Origin: Erythrobacter sp. AP23
Lineage (GTDB): Bacteria > Pseudomonadota > Alphaproteobacteria > Sphingomonadales > Sphingomonadaceae
Reading direction: 5' to 3'
Length of the DNA stretch: 64,000 nucleotides
Assembly: GCF_001542855.1 (NCBI RefSeq)
Contig: NZ_LNBY01000017.1
Span: forward strand, 372,001-436,000
Part shown: in pieces, positions 1 to 7,885 of the stretch
Position numbering within the stretch: the stretch's first letter is position 1
How the letters are laid out: the number at the start of each line of letters is the position of its first letter
Position numbers and translations under genes: made by a program
Notes under the pieces: generated by a model
Databases searched by the model: none
What the model saw: only the letters and a program-made list of their open reading frames with translations
Told to the model about the DNA's origin: nothing

Positions 1-432
1 CACCCAGCCGGTCTGCCGCGCCGGGCGACAGCCAGGCCTCGTCCTGCCGTGGCGAGCCGACCGAGCGCCCGTCTTCGAGCGTCAATTCCCCATAAAGCGG
101 GTAGGCCGCGTCGACCGCCTTCAGTTCGATCGGCGCGGCCTGGTCGCCGTAGCGCGCCATTGCCTGCATGCGGATACCGGCGGACACGTCGCCCAATTCG
201 TCGAGCGCCGCGCGTTCCTCTTCGTTGAGGCCGCGCTGCCACAATTCGACCTGGAGGTCTCCGCCGAGATATTCGCGCCCATTGGCCTCAATCTCGCGTT
301 CGATGGCGGCGGTCAGCGACCCGATCGCGGCAAGCGCGCCGGTACCGAGAAACAGGCACACGAGCAGGAGCCGAAGTCCCCGGAAGCGCGCGTTCAGGTC
401 GCGCCGTGCGATACGCCAGGCGGTCGCCCAGC

Positions 433-436
<4 letters not shown>
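1..436 (-). CDS. YbbP-type ABC transporter permease (partial, cut by window edge)
   Basis: Only the N-terminal ~145 residues are present; the gene runs off the left edge. It begins MSWATAWRIARRDL. A membrane segment at about residues 22-42 is followed by a hydrophilic, presumably periplasmic stretch, which is the layout of FtsX-like permeases with a MacB-type periplasmic core. Its start codon overlaps the stop of the upstream ATPase gene by ATGA, so the two are translationally coupled. In E. coli the ybbA-ybbP pair is likewise divergent from tesA, and that synteny supports the name. The family is thought to export or handle hydrophobic or lipid-like molecules; the substrate is unknown. Confidence 0.85.
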
Positions 437-1137
<701 letters not shown>

Positions 1138-1184
1138 GAGCCTGCGATGGCATGAGGCCCGAATTTGCACAAGGAAACTCGCCG

Positions 1185-1892
1185 ATGCTGCTACGGCATT
1201 TGTCGATAATGGTAATCGCTTTCTCGCTGGCTGCCTGCGGCAATTCAGGGGATGTCGCCGAGGCACCGGCTACCGAGATCGACGGGGCCGAAGTAGCCAC
1301 CATTACCGAGATCGCAGTCGAGGGGCCGGAGCGTCGCATCCTCGCATTCGGCGACAGTCTGTTTGCCGGATACGGTCTGGAGGAGCAGCAGGGGTACCCC
1401 GAGCAGCTCGAGGACGCCATGCGGGCGCGGGGCATCAACGCGAGGGTGATCGATGCCGGCGTTTCGGGCGACACGAGCGCTGCGGGGCGCCAGCGCCTCG
1501 CATTCACGCTCGATGCACAGGCGGCGAAGCCCGACCTCGTCATTCTCGAGCTGGGCGGCAACGATATGTTGCGCGGGATCCAGCCCGATCAGACCCGCGC
1601 CAATTTCGAAGCGATGCTCGAGGAATTGCGCGATCGCGAGATCCCGGTGTTGCTTATGGGCATGCGCTCTCCGCCCAATTACGGCGAGGAGTATCAGCGG
1701 CAGTTCGACGCCCTTTATGGCGAACTGGCGCAGGAATACGACGCGGCACTGGTGCCGTTCTGGCTCGAGAGTATCTACGAGGACCAGAGCCTGTTCCTCG
1801 ACGATCGCATCCACCCGACCGCCGAAGGTATCACCGAGCTGGTCGAGGATACGGTGGACGATGTCGAAGCGGCGCTGCCGCCGGCCGGTTAG
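1185..1892 (+). CDS. tesA: TesA-like arylesterase / lysophospholipase L1 (SGNH hydrolase), lipoprotein
   Basis: A 235-residue SGNH/GDSL hydrolase. A hydrophobic leader ends in the lipobox SLAAC with Cys18, so it is probably a lipoprotein. Block I is AFGDSLFAGYG with nucleophile Ser58, block III is GGNDMLRG, and block V carries the Asp-His pair in DDRIHP. The ATG at 1185 is preceded by AAGGAA and gives a proper leader; the longer upstream reading adds no homologous residues. Family members hydrolyse thioesters, aryl esters and lysophospholipids in the envelope. E. coli TesA is a soluble periplasmic protein, so the lipid anchor differs. The TAG stop overlaps the convergent recF stop. Confidence 0.88.
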   Translation: MLLRHLSIMVIAFSLAACGNSGDVAEAPATEIDGAEVATITEIAVEGPERRILAFGDSLFAGYGLEEQQGYPEQLEDAMRARGINARVIDAGVSGDTSAAGRQRLAFTLDAQAAKPDLVILELGGNDMLRGIQPDQTRANFEAMLEELRDREIPVLLMGMRSPPNYGEEYQRQFDALYGELAQEYDAALVPFWLESIYEDQSLFLDDRIHPTAEGITELVEDTVDDVEAALPPAG

Positions 1893-2971
1893 GCGCGCTC
1901 CACGGCTCCGGCGCTTACACGCCAGACGGCGGCTTCACCCGCTATCGTGCTGAAGGGAGCGGGCTCGGTACCCGTCATCCACACCTGCGATCCGTTCCCG
2001 CGCAATTGGTAGAACAAGGCGGCGCGGCGCACGGGATCGAGATGCGCGGCCACTTCGTCGAGCAGTAGCAATCCTGCGCGCCCCTGCGCGGCGAGGCCTG
2101 CATGTGCGAGCGTCATCGCCACCAGCATCGCCTTCTGCTCGCCGGTCGAGCTTTGCGCCGCGGGCACGCGCTTGGCGGCATGAACTACCTCGAGCTCGTC
2201 GCGATGCGGACCCGACAGCGTCCGCTGTGCGGCCCGGTCGCGCTTGCGATTGTCGTAAAGCGCCTGACTGAGCCCGTCGGCATGGCCGGGCGCGCCCGGG
2301 TTGTAGGTGAGGGCGGGACGGGCGAAAGGATCGGCTGGCATTTCCGCAAGCCGCACCGCCAGCGTCTCGACCAAACGTGCACGGCCCTGCATCAACGCCG
2401 AGCCATGCTGGACCATCTGCGCCTCGATCGCTTCGAGCCAGGCGCTTTCGGGTTCGCGCATGTCGGAAAGCAGGCGGTTGCGTTCGCGCAAGGCCGCTTC
2501 GTAGCGTGCGGCGTGGCTCGCATGTCCCGGATCGAGCGCGAGGGCAAGGCGATCCATATAACGCCGCCGGTCGCCTGCGGGTCCGGTAAACAGCCCGTCC
2601 ATCGCCGGGGTGAGCCAGGTCACCGCCAGCCATTCGCCAAGACTGGTAGCGCTGCTCTCCGCCCCATTAATGCGCACACGGCGGCGACCGGGATTGGCGC
2701 CTTCGGAATAAGTTGCCAGGCGCACGGATTCGTCGTTGTGCTGCGCCAGGCTCGCCCCAATCCCGAAACCCGTCTTGCTCCCGCTGCGGACCATGTCGGC
2801 GAGCGCCGCCCGGCGCAGCCCGCGTCCGGGTGCGAGCAGCGAAAGCGCCTCGAGCACGTTGGTCTTTCCCGCGCCGTTTTCGCCCACCAGCAGGTTGAAC
2901 TGCGCGGTCTCGCCCATCTCGGTCGCGGCGTGGTTGCGGAAGTCGGTCAGGGAGATGCGGTCGAGCGCCAT
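1889..2971 (-). CDS. recF: DNA replication and repair protein RecF
   Basis: A 360-residue RecF, the usual family length. It begins MALDRISLTDFRNH. Walker A (GENGAGKT) lies at residues 30-37, followed by an ABC-like signature around STGEQKAML and Walker B LLLLDEVAAHLD near the C-terminus. RecF binds gapped DNA and, with RecO and RecR, loads RecA in gap repair. I chose the ATG at 2971; the ORF stays open further upstream, but that part has no RecF similarity and runs into the regulatory region of the divergent small-peptide operon. Here recF is not next to dnaA/dnaN/gyrB, unlike in many bacteria. Its stop codon overlaps that of the convergent TesA-like gene. Confidence 0.95.
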   Translation of the reverse strand: MALDRISLTDFRNHAATEMGETAQFNLLVGENGAGKTNVLEALSLLAPGRGLRRAALADMVRSGSKTGFGIGASLAQHNDESVRLATYSEGANPGRRRVRINGAESSATSLGEWLAVTWLTPAMDGLFTGPAGDRRRYMDRLALALDPGHASHAARYEAALRERNRLLSDMREPESAWLEAIEAQMVQHGSALMQGRARLVETLAVRLAEMPADPFARPALTYNPGAPGHADGLSQALYDNRKRDRAAQRTLSGPHRDELEVVHAAKRVPAAQSSTGEQKAMLVAMTLAHAGLAAQGRAGLLLLDEVAAHLDPVRRAALFYQLRGNGSQVWMTGTEPAPFSTIAGEAAVWRVSAGAVERA

Positions 2972-3024
2972 ATGATTGACGGGCGATAGCGGGCGCACGC
3001 AGCCATCGCTACTTGAAAGGCCAT

Positions 3025-3042
3025 TTTCCAATATTTGGGAAA
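3025..3042. promoter_or_regulatory. Imperfect palindrome, candidate enhancer-binding-protein site
   Basis: The sequence TTTCCAATATTTGGGAAA is an imperfect dyad (TTTCC-N8-GGAAA) inside an AT-rich patch. Its centre is about 93 bp upstream of the -24 element of the sigma-54 promoter at 3126. That distance suits a binding site for a bacterial enhancer-binding protein of the PspF/NtrC class. It also lies upstream of recF on the other strand. The function is inferred from position only. Confidence 0.45.
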
Positions 3043-3125
3043 TTTTACCAACCTTTCGGATTGCTGAACGGGTCCCGGCGTAGGTGTTCATAGGAGAATG
3101 GCTGATTTCTGCGGTTTTTCGAGTT

Positions 3126-3141
3126 TGGCACGCCCGTTGCA
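3126..3141 (+). promoter_or_regulatory. Sigma-54 (RpoN) -24/-12 promoter
   Basis: TGGCACGCCCGTTGCA matches the sigma-54 consensus TGGCACG-N4-TTGCA with no mismatch. The GG is at 3127-3128, the GC at 3139-3140, with 10 nt between them as required. A transcript would start near 3152, about 50 nt before the first small ORF at 3201. PspC-family operons are sigma-54 dependent in E. coli, and this promoter precedes a PspC-domain gene, so the context agrees. Confidence 0.85.
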
Positions 3142-3200
3142 AAGTATGGGGCAACCCGGATGGTCCGGGGAAAACAAGCCAAGGTTCAAGGAGTTACCAA

Positions 3201-3320
3201 ATGTCCGTCTTCGAAAATGCCAGCAACCGTGCACTCGCCGCCGTCTTCGCTCTCAGCGTCTCGGCAATGTTCATGGCCACAGCCATCGTCCCCGCAAGCC
3301 CCGCCGGCCTCATCGCCTGA
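3201..3320 (+). CDS. Small membrane peptide A (39 aa) of the sigma-54/PspC operon
   Basis: A 39-residue peptide. A polar N-terminus (MSVFENASN) is followed by one hydrophobic segment and an end reading ATAIVPASPAGLIA. The start at 3201 is preceded by AAGGAG at good spacing. It is clearly paralogous to the next small ORF: both have an Asn-rich start, a small-residue helix and the ending ATAI(V/I)PASPxGL(I/V)A. It could be a single-pass membrane peptide or a cleaved leader; I know no named family. It lies 50 nt downstream of the predicted start point of a perfect sigma-54 promoter and probably shares a transcript with the PspC gene. Confidence 0.72.
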   Translation: MSVFENASNRALAAVFALSVSAMFMATAIVPASPAGLIA

Positions 3321-3363
3321 TCGGCCGTCTAACCCACCCCATCAAATCAAAAGGAAAGGAATT

Positions 3364-3480
3364 ATGTTCAACTCGGAAAACGGCAGCAAGCTCTTCGCAG
3401 CTGCCTTCTCGCTGGCCATATCGGCGGCCTTCTTCGCCACGGCCATCATCCCCGCCTCGCCGAATGGACTGGTAGCATGA
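3364..3480 (+). CDS. Small membrane peptide B (38 aa), paralogue of peptide A
   Basis: A 38-residue peptide (MFNSENGSK, then a hydrophobic stretch, ending ATAIIPASPNGLVA), preceded by AAAGGAAAGGAA. About half its residues match peptide A at equivalent positions, especially the C-terminal 14, so the two look like a tandem duplication under selection. Its TGA overlaps the ATG of the PspC-domain gene (ATGA), a translational coupling that makes it a real coding sequence. By analogy with PspB, which works with PspC, it may be a small partner in the membrane; that role is inference. Confidence 0.75.
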   Translation: MFNSENGSKLFAAAFSLAISAAFFATAIIPASPNGLVA

Positions 3481-3698
3481 ACGATCTCAAATTCCGCGAA
3501 AACGACCACGCCGTCCGTCCCACCAAGCGCTTCGCGCTCGACCGCACCGACGGCAAGTTGCTGGGTGTCTGCTCCGGCATCGCCCGCTACTTCGGCATCG
3601 ACGCCACCTGGGTCCGCCTGGGCTTCGTCGCAGGAACGCTGCTCGGTTTCGGCAGCTTCATCCTGATCTATCTGGCAATCGCGCTGATTGCCGACTGA
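3477..3698 (+). CDS. PspC domain-containing membrane protein
   Basis: A 73-residue protein that is almost entirely a PspC domain. The hallmark KLLGVCSGIARYFGID lies at about residues 26-42, followed by WVRLGF and one or two hydrophobic helices (LLGFGSFILIYLAIALIA). PspC proteins sit in the inner membrane and act in the phage-shock envelope-stress response. This one lacks a long cytoplasmic tail. Its start overlaps the stop of small peptide B, and the operon is driven by a sigma-54 promoter, as for classical psp operons. No pspA, pspB or pspF is visible nearby. Confidence 0.9.
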   Translation: MNDLKFRENDHAVRPTKRFALDRTDGKLLGVCSGIARYFGIDATWVRLGFVAGTLLGFGSFILIYLAIALIAD

Positions 3699-3768
3699 GC
3701 ACGGCCACTCGCCAGACCGACCCGGTTTTCATGGGGCGGTCGTGCCCACAAATCGAAGAGAGAACCGG

Positions 3769-3789
3769 GAGGGGCCTGATCGGCCCCTC
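3769..3789. terminator. Hairpin terminator between the PspC gene and the convergent SDR gene
   Basis: An 8-bp perfect stem, GAGGGGCC/GGCCCCTC, with loop TGATC is followed by TCTTG on the plus strand. It lies about 70 bp after the PspC stop and just past the stop of the minus-strand SDR gene, so it may act in both directions. The T-tract is weak. Confidence 0.6.
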
Positions 3790-3797
3790 TCTTGATT

Positions 3798-4580
3798 CTA
3801 CATCGCCGAGATGCCGCCATCGAGCTTAAGCTCGGCACCGGTCATGAAGCGGCTTTCGTCGCTCGCCAGATAGACCACGGCATTGGCGATATCGTTCGGC
3901 TCGCCGACAAATTTGAGCGGGATCTGCCGCGCCAGCTTGTCCATGAGCACGCCTTTGTCGAGATTGTGATGCTTGGCCGTCCCGTCGAGAATCGGCGTAT
4001 CGACGAAGGTCGGGTGCACCGAATTGCAGCGGATCTGCATGTTGTTCTTGGCGCAGTGCAGCGCGATCGACTTCGACAGCATCCATACCGACGCCTTGCT
4101 GGCATTATAGGCGGGCATGGTGTCGCTGGCGATCAGCCCGGCGATGCTCGAGATGTTGACGATCGATCCAGGCGCGTGTTCGCGCATCAGCGGCAGCGCC
4201 TTCTGGCAGCCGTGGAAAATCGAATCCACATTGATCGCGAAACAGCGCTTCCAGTCGTCGAAATCGCAGGTCTCGATATTGCCCGCGACGCCGATCCCGG
4301 CATTGTTGACCAGAACGTTGAGACCACCGAGCTGTTCGCGCGCGGCATCGACCGCGGCTTCCCAGGCGTGCGGGTCGGTGACGTCATGCGCGATCGAAAA
4401 GGCAGTGCCATCGCCCAGCGCCTCGTTGATCAGGCTGGCGGTTTCCGCCGCGCCTTCGCCGTTGATGTCGGTACACAGCACCCGCGCGCCCTCTTCGGCC
4501 AACCGCGTCGCATGGGCGCGCCCAAGCCCCTGCGCCGCGCCCGTAACCAGTGCCAGCTTGCCTTCGCAACGTCCCGTCAT
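3798..4580 (-). CDS. SDR family oxidoreductase
   Basis: A 260-residue classical short-chain dehydrogenase. The nucleotide-binding motif TGAAQGLG lies at residues 13-20, an acidic residue (D38) suggests NAD(H), NNAG is at 92-95, the catalytic Ser is near 144-145, and YNASK gives Tyr158/Lys162. The substrate cannot be told from sequence; the family oxidises alcohols, including 3-hydroxyacyl compounds and steroids. The start overlaps the stop of the upstream Nudix gene by ATGA, so they form a two-gene unit. Confidence 0.9.
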   Translation of the reverse strand: MTGRCEGKLALVTGAAQGLGRAHATRLAEEGARVLCTDINGEGAAETASLINEALGDGTAFSIAHDVTDPHAWEAAVDAAREQLGGLNVLVNNAGIGVAGNIETCDFDDWKRCFAINVDSIFHGCQKALPLMREHAPGSIVNISSIAGLIASDTMPAYNASKASVWMLSKSIALHCAKNNMQIRCNSVHPTFVDTPILDGTAKHHNLDKGVLMDKLARQIPLKFVGEPNDIANAVVYLASDESRFMTGAELKLDGGISAM

Positions 4581-5155
4581 TTTCTCTCTCCCTCCAGCAG
4601 ATCGACCGATGCGAGCAGCATGGCGATCCGTACATCCACCCCGTGACCCATGGCGCGCCAGCGGGCAACAAATTCCGCAAGCCCGGACCGGGGAATACGA
4701 TGCACAACGATGTCTTCACTTTCGGTTCCGCCGCCTTCGCCGATTTTGGTCAGGCCATGCGCGCGAAGCAGCGTAAAGCTTTCGCTGACCATGCCGGGCG
4801 AGGAGAAGAAACTGCCGAGGTTTTCGAACCGTGCAGCACGGTAGCCGGTTTCTTCTTCCAGCTCGCGACCGGCGGCAACCTCCGCGCTTTCGTCGCTTTG
4901 TCCATCATCGTCGCCGATCAGGCCGGCAGGAATTTCGAGGCAGATACGGCCCAAAGGGACGCGGTACTGGCTGACAAGGATGACGTGGTCCTGATCGTCG
5001 ATCGCGACGATCGCGGCGGCGCGGATACCCCGGGACCGGGATGCATATTCCCACCGTCCCCGCTTTTTCGCGGTAACGAACTTGCCCTGCCACATGACGT
5101 CTTCGGGCAGGTCGGCATCCGGATCGCGCCCCGGCTGGGCGATGGGTTCACTCAT
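4577..5155 (-). CDS. Nudix hydrolase (ADP-ribose pyrophosphatase-like)
   Basis: A 192-residue Nudix protein. The signature RELEEETGY with preceding Gly/Glu residues lies around residues 95-120, and the region after it (ENLGSFFSSPGMVSES) resembles ADP-ribose pyrophosphatases of the NudF type. Such enzymes cleave ADP-ribose to AMP and ribose 5-phosphate. I chose the ATG at 5155 (MSEPIAQPG); further upstream the frame reads back through the TPM gene. It lies between a TPM-domain gene and an SDR that it overlaps by 4 nt. Substrate assignment is by family resemblance only. Confidence 0.85.
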   Translation of the reverse strand: MSEPIAQPGRDPDADLPEDVMWQGKFVTAKKRGRWEYASRSRGIRAAAIVAIDDQDHVILVSQYRVPLGRICLEIPAGLIGDDDGQSDESAEVAAGRELEEETGYRAARFENLGSFFSSPGMVSESFTLLRAHGLTKIGEGGGTESEDIVVHRIPRSGLAEFVARWRAMGHGVDVRIAMLLASVDLLEGERK

Positions 5156-5166
5156 GGACGCGGCGT

Positions 5167-5841
5167 CTAGACCTCGATCAGCCTGTCGGGCAACTCGTTC
5201 TGGTCGTCCTCTGCGCGCGGGAAATGTTCGGACAGGACCTTGCCGACGTCGCGCACGCCCGCGGCGAGCCCCTCGGCGATGCGGCCTTCCTTGATCTCCG
5301 CCAGCATGTCCGCCATCGCCTCGCCCCACACCTCTGCAGGGACCTTTTCGGCGATCGGCTGGTCGGCGACGATCTCGGCGCGGTGTTCGCGCATCGAAAG
5401 ATAGAGCAGCACCCCGGTGCGGCCGTGCGTGCGGCGTTCCGCGCCGACCTTGAAGTGCTTGATAGCGCGAGCATGTACGCGCGCGGTCTTCACCGGCCCA
5501 GGAGTCAAGGCAAAGCGCAGCGGGTCCCAGCTCAGCAGCAGCCAGCCCAGCGCGAAGGCGACGAGCCCCAGGGCGATGGTCATGCTGGCGAGTTCGCCGG
5601 TGGTCCATTCATGCATCCATCCGCCGATCAGCGAATCCCACAGATCCATGAAGGGCTGGGGCAGCATCGCGAACAGACTCATCGCCGAAAAGGCAAGCGC
5701 AGCCGCCCACACCAGTACGACATCGGAATAGCCGTCGCTGTGGTCGGCGAGCACGGTGACGATCTCGCCGCTGGTGGTGAGTTCAGCCTCGGCTACCGCG
5801 TCCGAGACTATCTTGTGATCGGCTTGTGAAAGATAGGCCAT
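5167..5841 (-). CDS. TPM domain-containing membrane protein (second of pair)
   Basis: A 224-residue protein with an N-terminal stretch typical of TPM-family proteins (SQADHKIVSDAVAEAE..TSGEIV), two hydrophobic segments at about 42-60 and 80-102, and a soluble C-terminal half with TGVLLYLSMREHRAEIVAD. TPM (Psb32/YgcG-type) domains bind metal or act in membrane-protein quality control in a few studied cases. The TAA stop of the upstream TPM gene shares its A with this gene's ATG (TAATG), so translation is coupled. Together with lemA it forms a three-gene envelope operon common in proteobacteria. Confidence 0.85.
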   Translation of the reverse strand: MAYLSQADHKIVSDAVAEAELTTSGEIVTVLADHSDGYSDVVLVWAAALAFSAMSLFAMLPQPFMDLWDSLIGGWMHEWTTGELASMTIALGLVAFALGWLLLSWDPLRFALTPGPVKTARVHARAIKHFKVGAERRTHGRTGVLLYLSMREHRAEIVADQPIAEKVPAEVWGEAMADMLAEIKEGRIAEGLAAGVRDVGKVLSEHFPRAEDDQNELPDRLIEV

Positions 5842-6659
5842 TACCACCCCCCGGAGGCGCCACCGCCCCCGAAACTGCCGCCACCGCCGGAGAAACCGCC
5901 GAAGCCGCCTCCGCCACCGAAGCCGCCGCCTCCGCCACCCCAATCGTCATCGGTGAGGCCGCGGGCGATCGCCTTGCCGGCTTCCCACAGAATGATGTCG
6001 CCTACTACACCGCCCACGCCTCCGCGACGATAGCGCCGCCGCCGCCCGCGGCCGAGCATCGGCAGGACGAAAAAGAAGAAAATGAAGGCGAGCCAGATCA
6101 GCGCGCCGATAGGAAAGCCGCCCTCGTTCTCCCGCGCTTCGCTGCGCTCCTGTGCAATGCGTGCGGCTTCTTCGGGTGGCAGTTCCAGCTGGGTTATGAT
6201 TTGATCCGCACCCCAAGCGATTCCGGCGGAATAGTCGCCATCGCGGAAGTAGGGCTTCATTCCCTCGACATATTCGAAGGCGAGCCCGTCGGGGATGATC
6301 CCCTCCAGCCCATAGCCGACCTCGATGCGCATCATGCGCTCATTGGGTGCGACGATGAGCAGGATGCCGTCATCGTTCTCGGCATCGCCCAGCGCCCATT
6401 CGCGGCCGAGGCGATAGCCGTAGTCGGAAATCTCGTATCCCTGAAGGTCGGGAATCGTCGCTATGACGAATTGCCGCTGGCTGCGCTCCTCGAAGGCATC
6501 GAGTTTCTCGGTCAGTGCCGCCTCGGTCGCCTCGTCGATGATATTGGCCGCATCGACGACCGGTGCGGTGCCGCGCTCGGGGAAGTCCTGCGCGGCGGCG
6601 GGCTGGGCAAGACCCAGCACCGCGGCCAGCGGAAAGATCAGACGCGATAGTATGCGCAT
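5841..6659 (-). CDS. TPM domain-containing exported protein (YgcG family) with Gly-rich tail
   Basis: A 272-residue protein. The signal peptide ends at about residue 24 (AQPAAAQ). A TPM domain spans roughly 30-155 (VVDAANIIDEATEAAL, then DGILLIVAPNERMMRIEVGYGLEGIIPD). A transmembrane helix lies near 185-205 (GALIWLAFIFFFFVLPML), followed by an Arg-rich stretch and a tail almost purely of Gly with Phe/Ser. The Gly-rich end is usual for the YgcG family. It follows lemA and overlaps the next TPM gene by one base. Confidence 0.9.
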   Translation of the reverse strand: MRILSRLIFPLAAVLGLAQPAAAQDFPERGTAPVVDAANIIDEATEAALTEKLDAFEERSQRQFVIATIPDLQGYEISDYGYRLGREWALGDAENDDGILLIVAPNERMMRIEVGYGLEGIIPDGLAFEYVEGMKPYFRDGDYSAGIAWGADQIITQLELPPEEAARIAQERSEARENEGGFPIGALIWLAFIFFFFVLPMLGRGRRRRYRRGGVGGVVGDIILWEAGKAIARGLTDDDWGGGGGGFGGGGGFGGFSGGGGSFGGGGASGGW

Positions 6660-6670
6660 CGGTGCGCCGC

Positions 6671-7294
6671 TCAGTTCGCGGCGTCGCTATCCGAACGCAT
6701 GTCGAGCGTGGGTGCCACTTCCGCACCCTCGGTCACGGCTTCGTAGGGGACCATGGGTTCCGCGCCGTGTATGATGTTGGCGCCGATCGTGTCGGGAAAG
6801 GTGCGGATCGTGGTGTTATACTGGCGCACCGCTTCGTTGTAGTCGCGGATGGCAACGCGGATCCGGTTCTCCTGCCCTTCGATCTGGGTCATGAAGCGGC
6901 CGAAGTTTTCCTGGCTGCGCAATTCGGGATAGGCTTCGACATTGGCCATCAGCCGCGACAGGGCGCCACCGAAGGTGTTTTGCGCTTCCTGGTACTGCGC
7001 CATCTTCTCGGGGTCGCCGAGATCGTCGCCATCGAGTTGGATTTCGGGCCGCGTGGCCGAAGCGCGCGCCTGGATCACCGATTCGAGCGTTTCGCGCTCC
7101 TGCTCGGCCGAACTCATCACGATCTGTTCGAGATTGGGCACGAGATTTGCGCGCTGCTGGAAGGCAGCTTCGACATCGGCCCACTTGGCCTTCGCCGTTT
7201 CCTCTGCCGCGGGGACCGAGTTGATCCCGCAAGCCGAAAGCGCAAGCGCGGCAGCGGCAACGATAGTGGTGCGAAAAGCAGCCAAGCGGTTCAT
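6671..7294 (-). CDS. LemA family lipoprotein
   Basis: A 207-residue LemA-family protein. The leader ends in a lipobox (ALSAC, Cys22), which suggests lipid anchoring; many LemA proteins keep an uncleaved N-terminal helix instead. The helical core carries the family pattern QQRANLVPNLEQIV and NRIRVAIRDYNEAVRQYN. The ATG at 7294 has AAGGA at good spacing; the upstream extension has neither an RBS nor a signal peptide. LemA plus TPM proteins is a recurrent pairing of unknown biochemical role at the membrane. It is the first gene of the minus-strand operon ending with the second TPM gene. Confidence 0.9.
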   Translation of the reverse strand: MNRLAAFRTTIVAAAALALSACGINSVPAAEETAKAKWADVEAAFQQRANLVPNLEQIVMSSAEQERETLESVIQARASATRPEIQLDGDDLGDPEKMAQYQEAQNTFGGALSRLMANVEAYPELRSQENFGRFMTQIEGQENRIRVAIRDYNEAVRQYNTTIRTFPDTIGANIIHGAEPMVPYEAVTEGAEVAPTLDMRSDSDAAN

Positions 7295-7519
7295 GGAAAA
7301 TCCTTCATGTGGTAAACGTGTCTTGCCTAGATAGCACACCTTCGCGTCCATTCAAGATTAACGCGATCCCATGCCACAGGCGCTTCCATGCCATGGGATC
7401 GGGGCATCCGAGGGGTAAATGCGTAGGAGCCCTAAAAAACATATTGCCCGGCGGAATCTCCCGGCGTGGATGCCGTCATCGCCCGGGCGATGCTCGCCTT
7501 GCTCACTTCACATTAAGCC
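7295..7519. other. Intergenic region upstream of ssrA with a perfect 16-bp palindrome
   Basis: No coding sequence is supported here. The stretch separates lemA from ssrA and should hold both promoters. At 7477-7492 it contains the perfect palindrome CATCGCCCGGGCGATG. I could not assign a convincing -35/-10 pair. Confidence 0.5.
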
Positions 7520-7885
7520 TTGGATCGCTATATGGGGCTTTGCCGGTTTCGACCGGATATGGCGATAAATTGCGCTGTGTAATAGGTACAACGGACCCGG
7601 GGGCAGTACCCGGCGGCTCCACCATAACCCGCGGGATATGCGCGGTTTTTGACGGGGCCGAACTAGGATCGACGTGTGCTGAAAGACAGTGTTTTCGCCC
7701 GGGCTGAGTACCCCGTAAAACTGTTCACAACACACAAGTGCCAATGACAATGAAGCACTCGCTCTCGCTGCGTAACCTGATGGCCTAACGGCCTGATCTT
7801 ACAAAGCTAAAGCGCGGTTGGACCCACCGGGCAACAGAAGCGGATTCCGGGGGCCCGGGGCGGGCCTAGCAACAGAACCGCCCCA
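7520..7885 (+). ncRNA. ssrA: Circularly permuted two-piece tmRNA (ssrA), tag ANDNEALALAA
   Basis: This is the alphaproteobacterial split form, with the acceptor piece first. The 3' end of the acceptor piece reads CGGCUCC-ACCA, with CCA at 7622-7624, and a T-arm is visible just before it. After a spacer (7625-7653) the coding piece begins GGGGCCG at 7654. GGGGCCG pairs with CGGCUCC as a 7-bp acceptor stem with a G-U pair at position 3, the alanyl-tRNA synthetase identity mark. The D-like segment GGATCGAC and a pseudoknot follow. The tag frame at 7740-7775 reads GCC AAT GAC AAT GAA GCA CTC GCT CTC GCT GCG TAA, that is ANDNEALALAA. The RNA rescues stalled ribosomes with SmpB. Both outer ends are estimates. 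Confidence 0.95.

Noticed and set aside
2102..2989. A 295-codon plus-strand frame opposite recF
   Set aside because: Antisense shadow; recF motifs are complete on the other strand.
5841..5960. Gly-codon repeat that looks like a simple-sequence repeat or CRISPR-like array
   Set aside because: It is the Gly-rich C-terminal tail of the YgcG-type TPM protein. No CRISPR repeats or cas genes were seen in the window.
7309..7707. ORF reading through the ssrA region on the plus strand
   Set aside because: The sequence is accounted for by the tmRNA acceptor and coding pieces; the translation is not protein-like.
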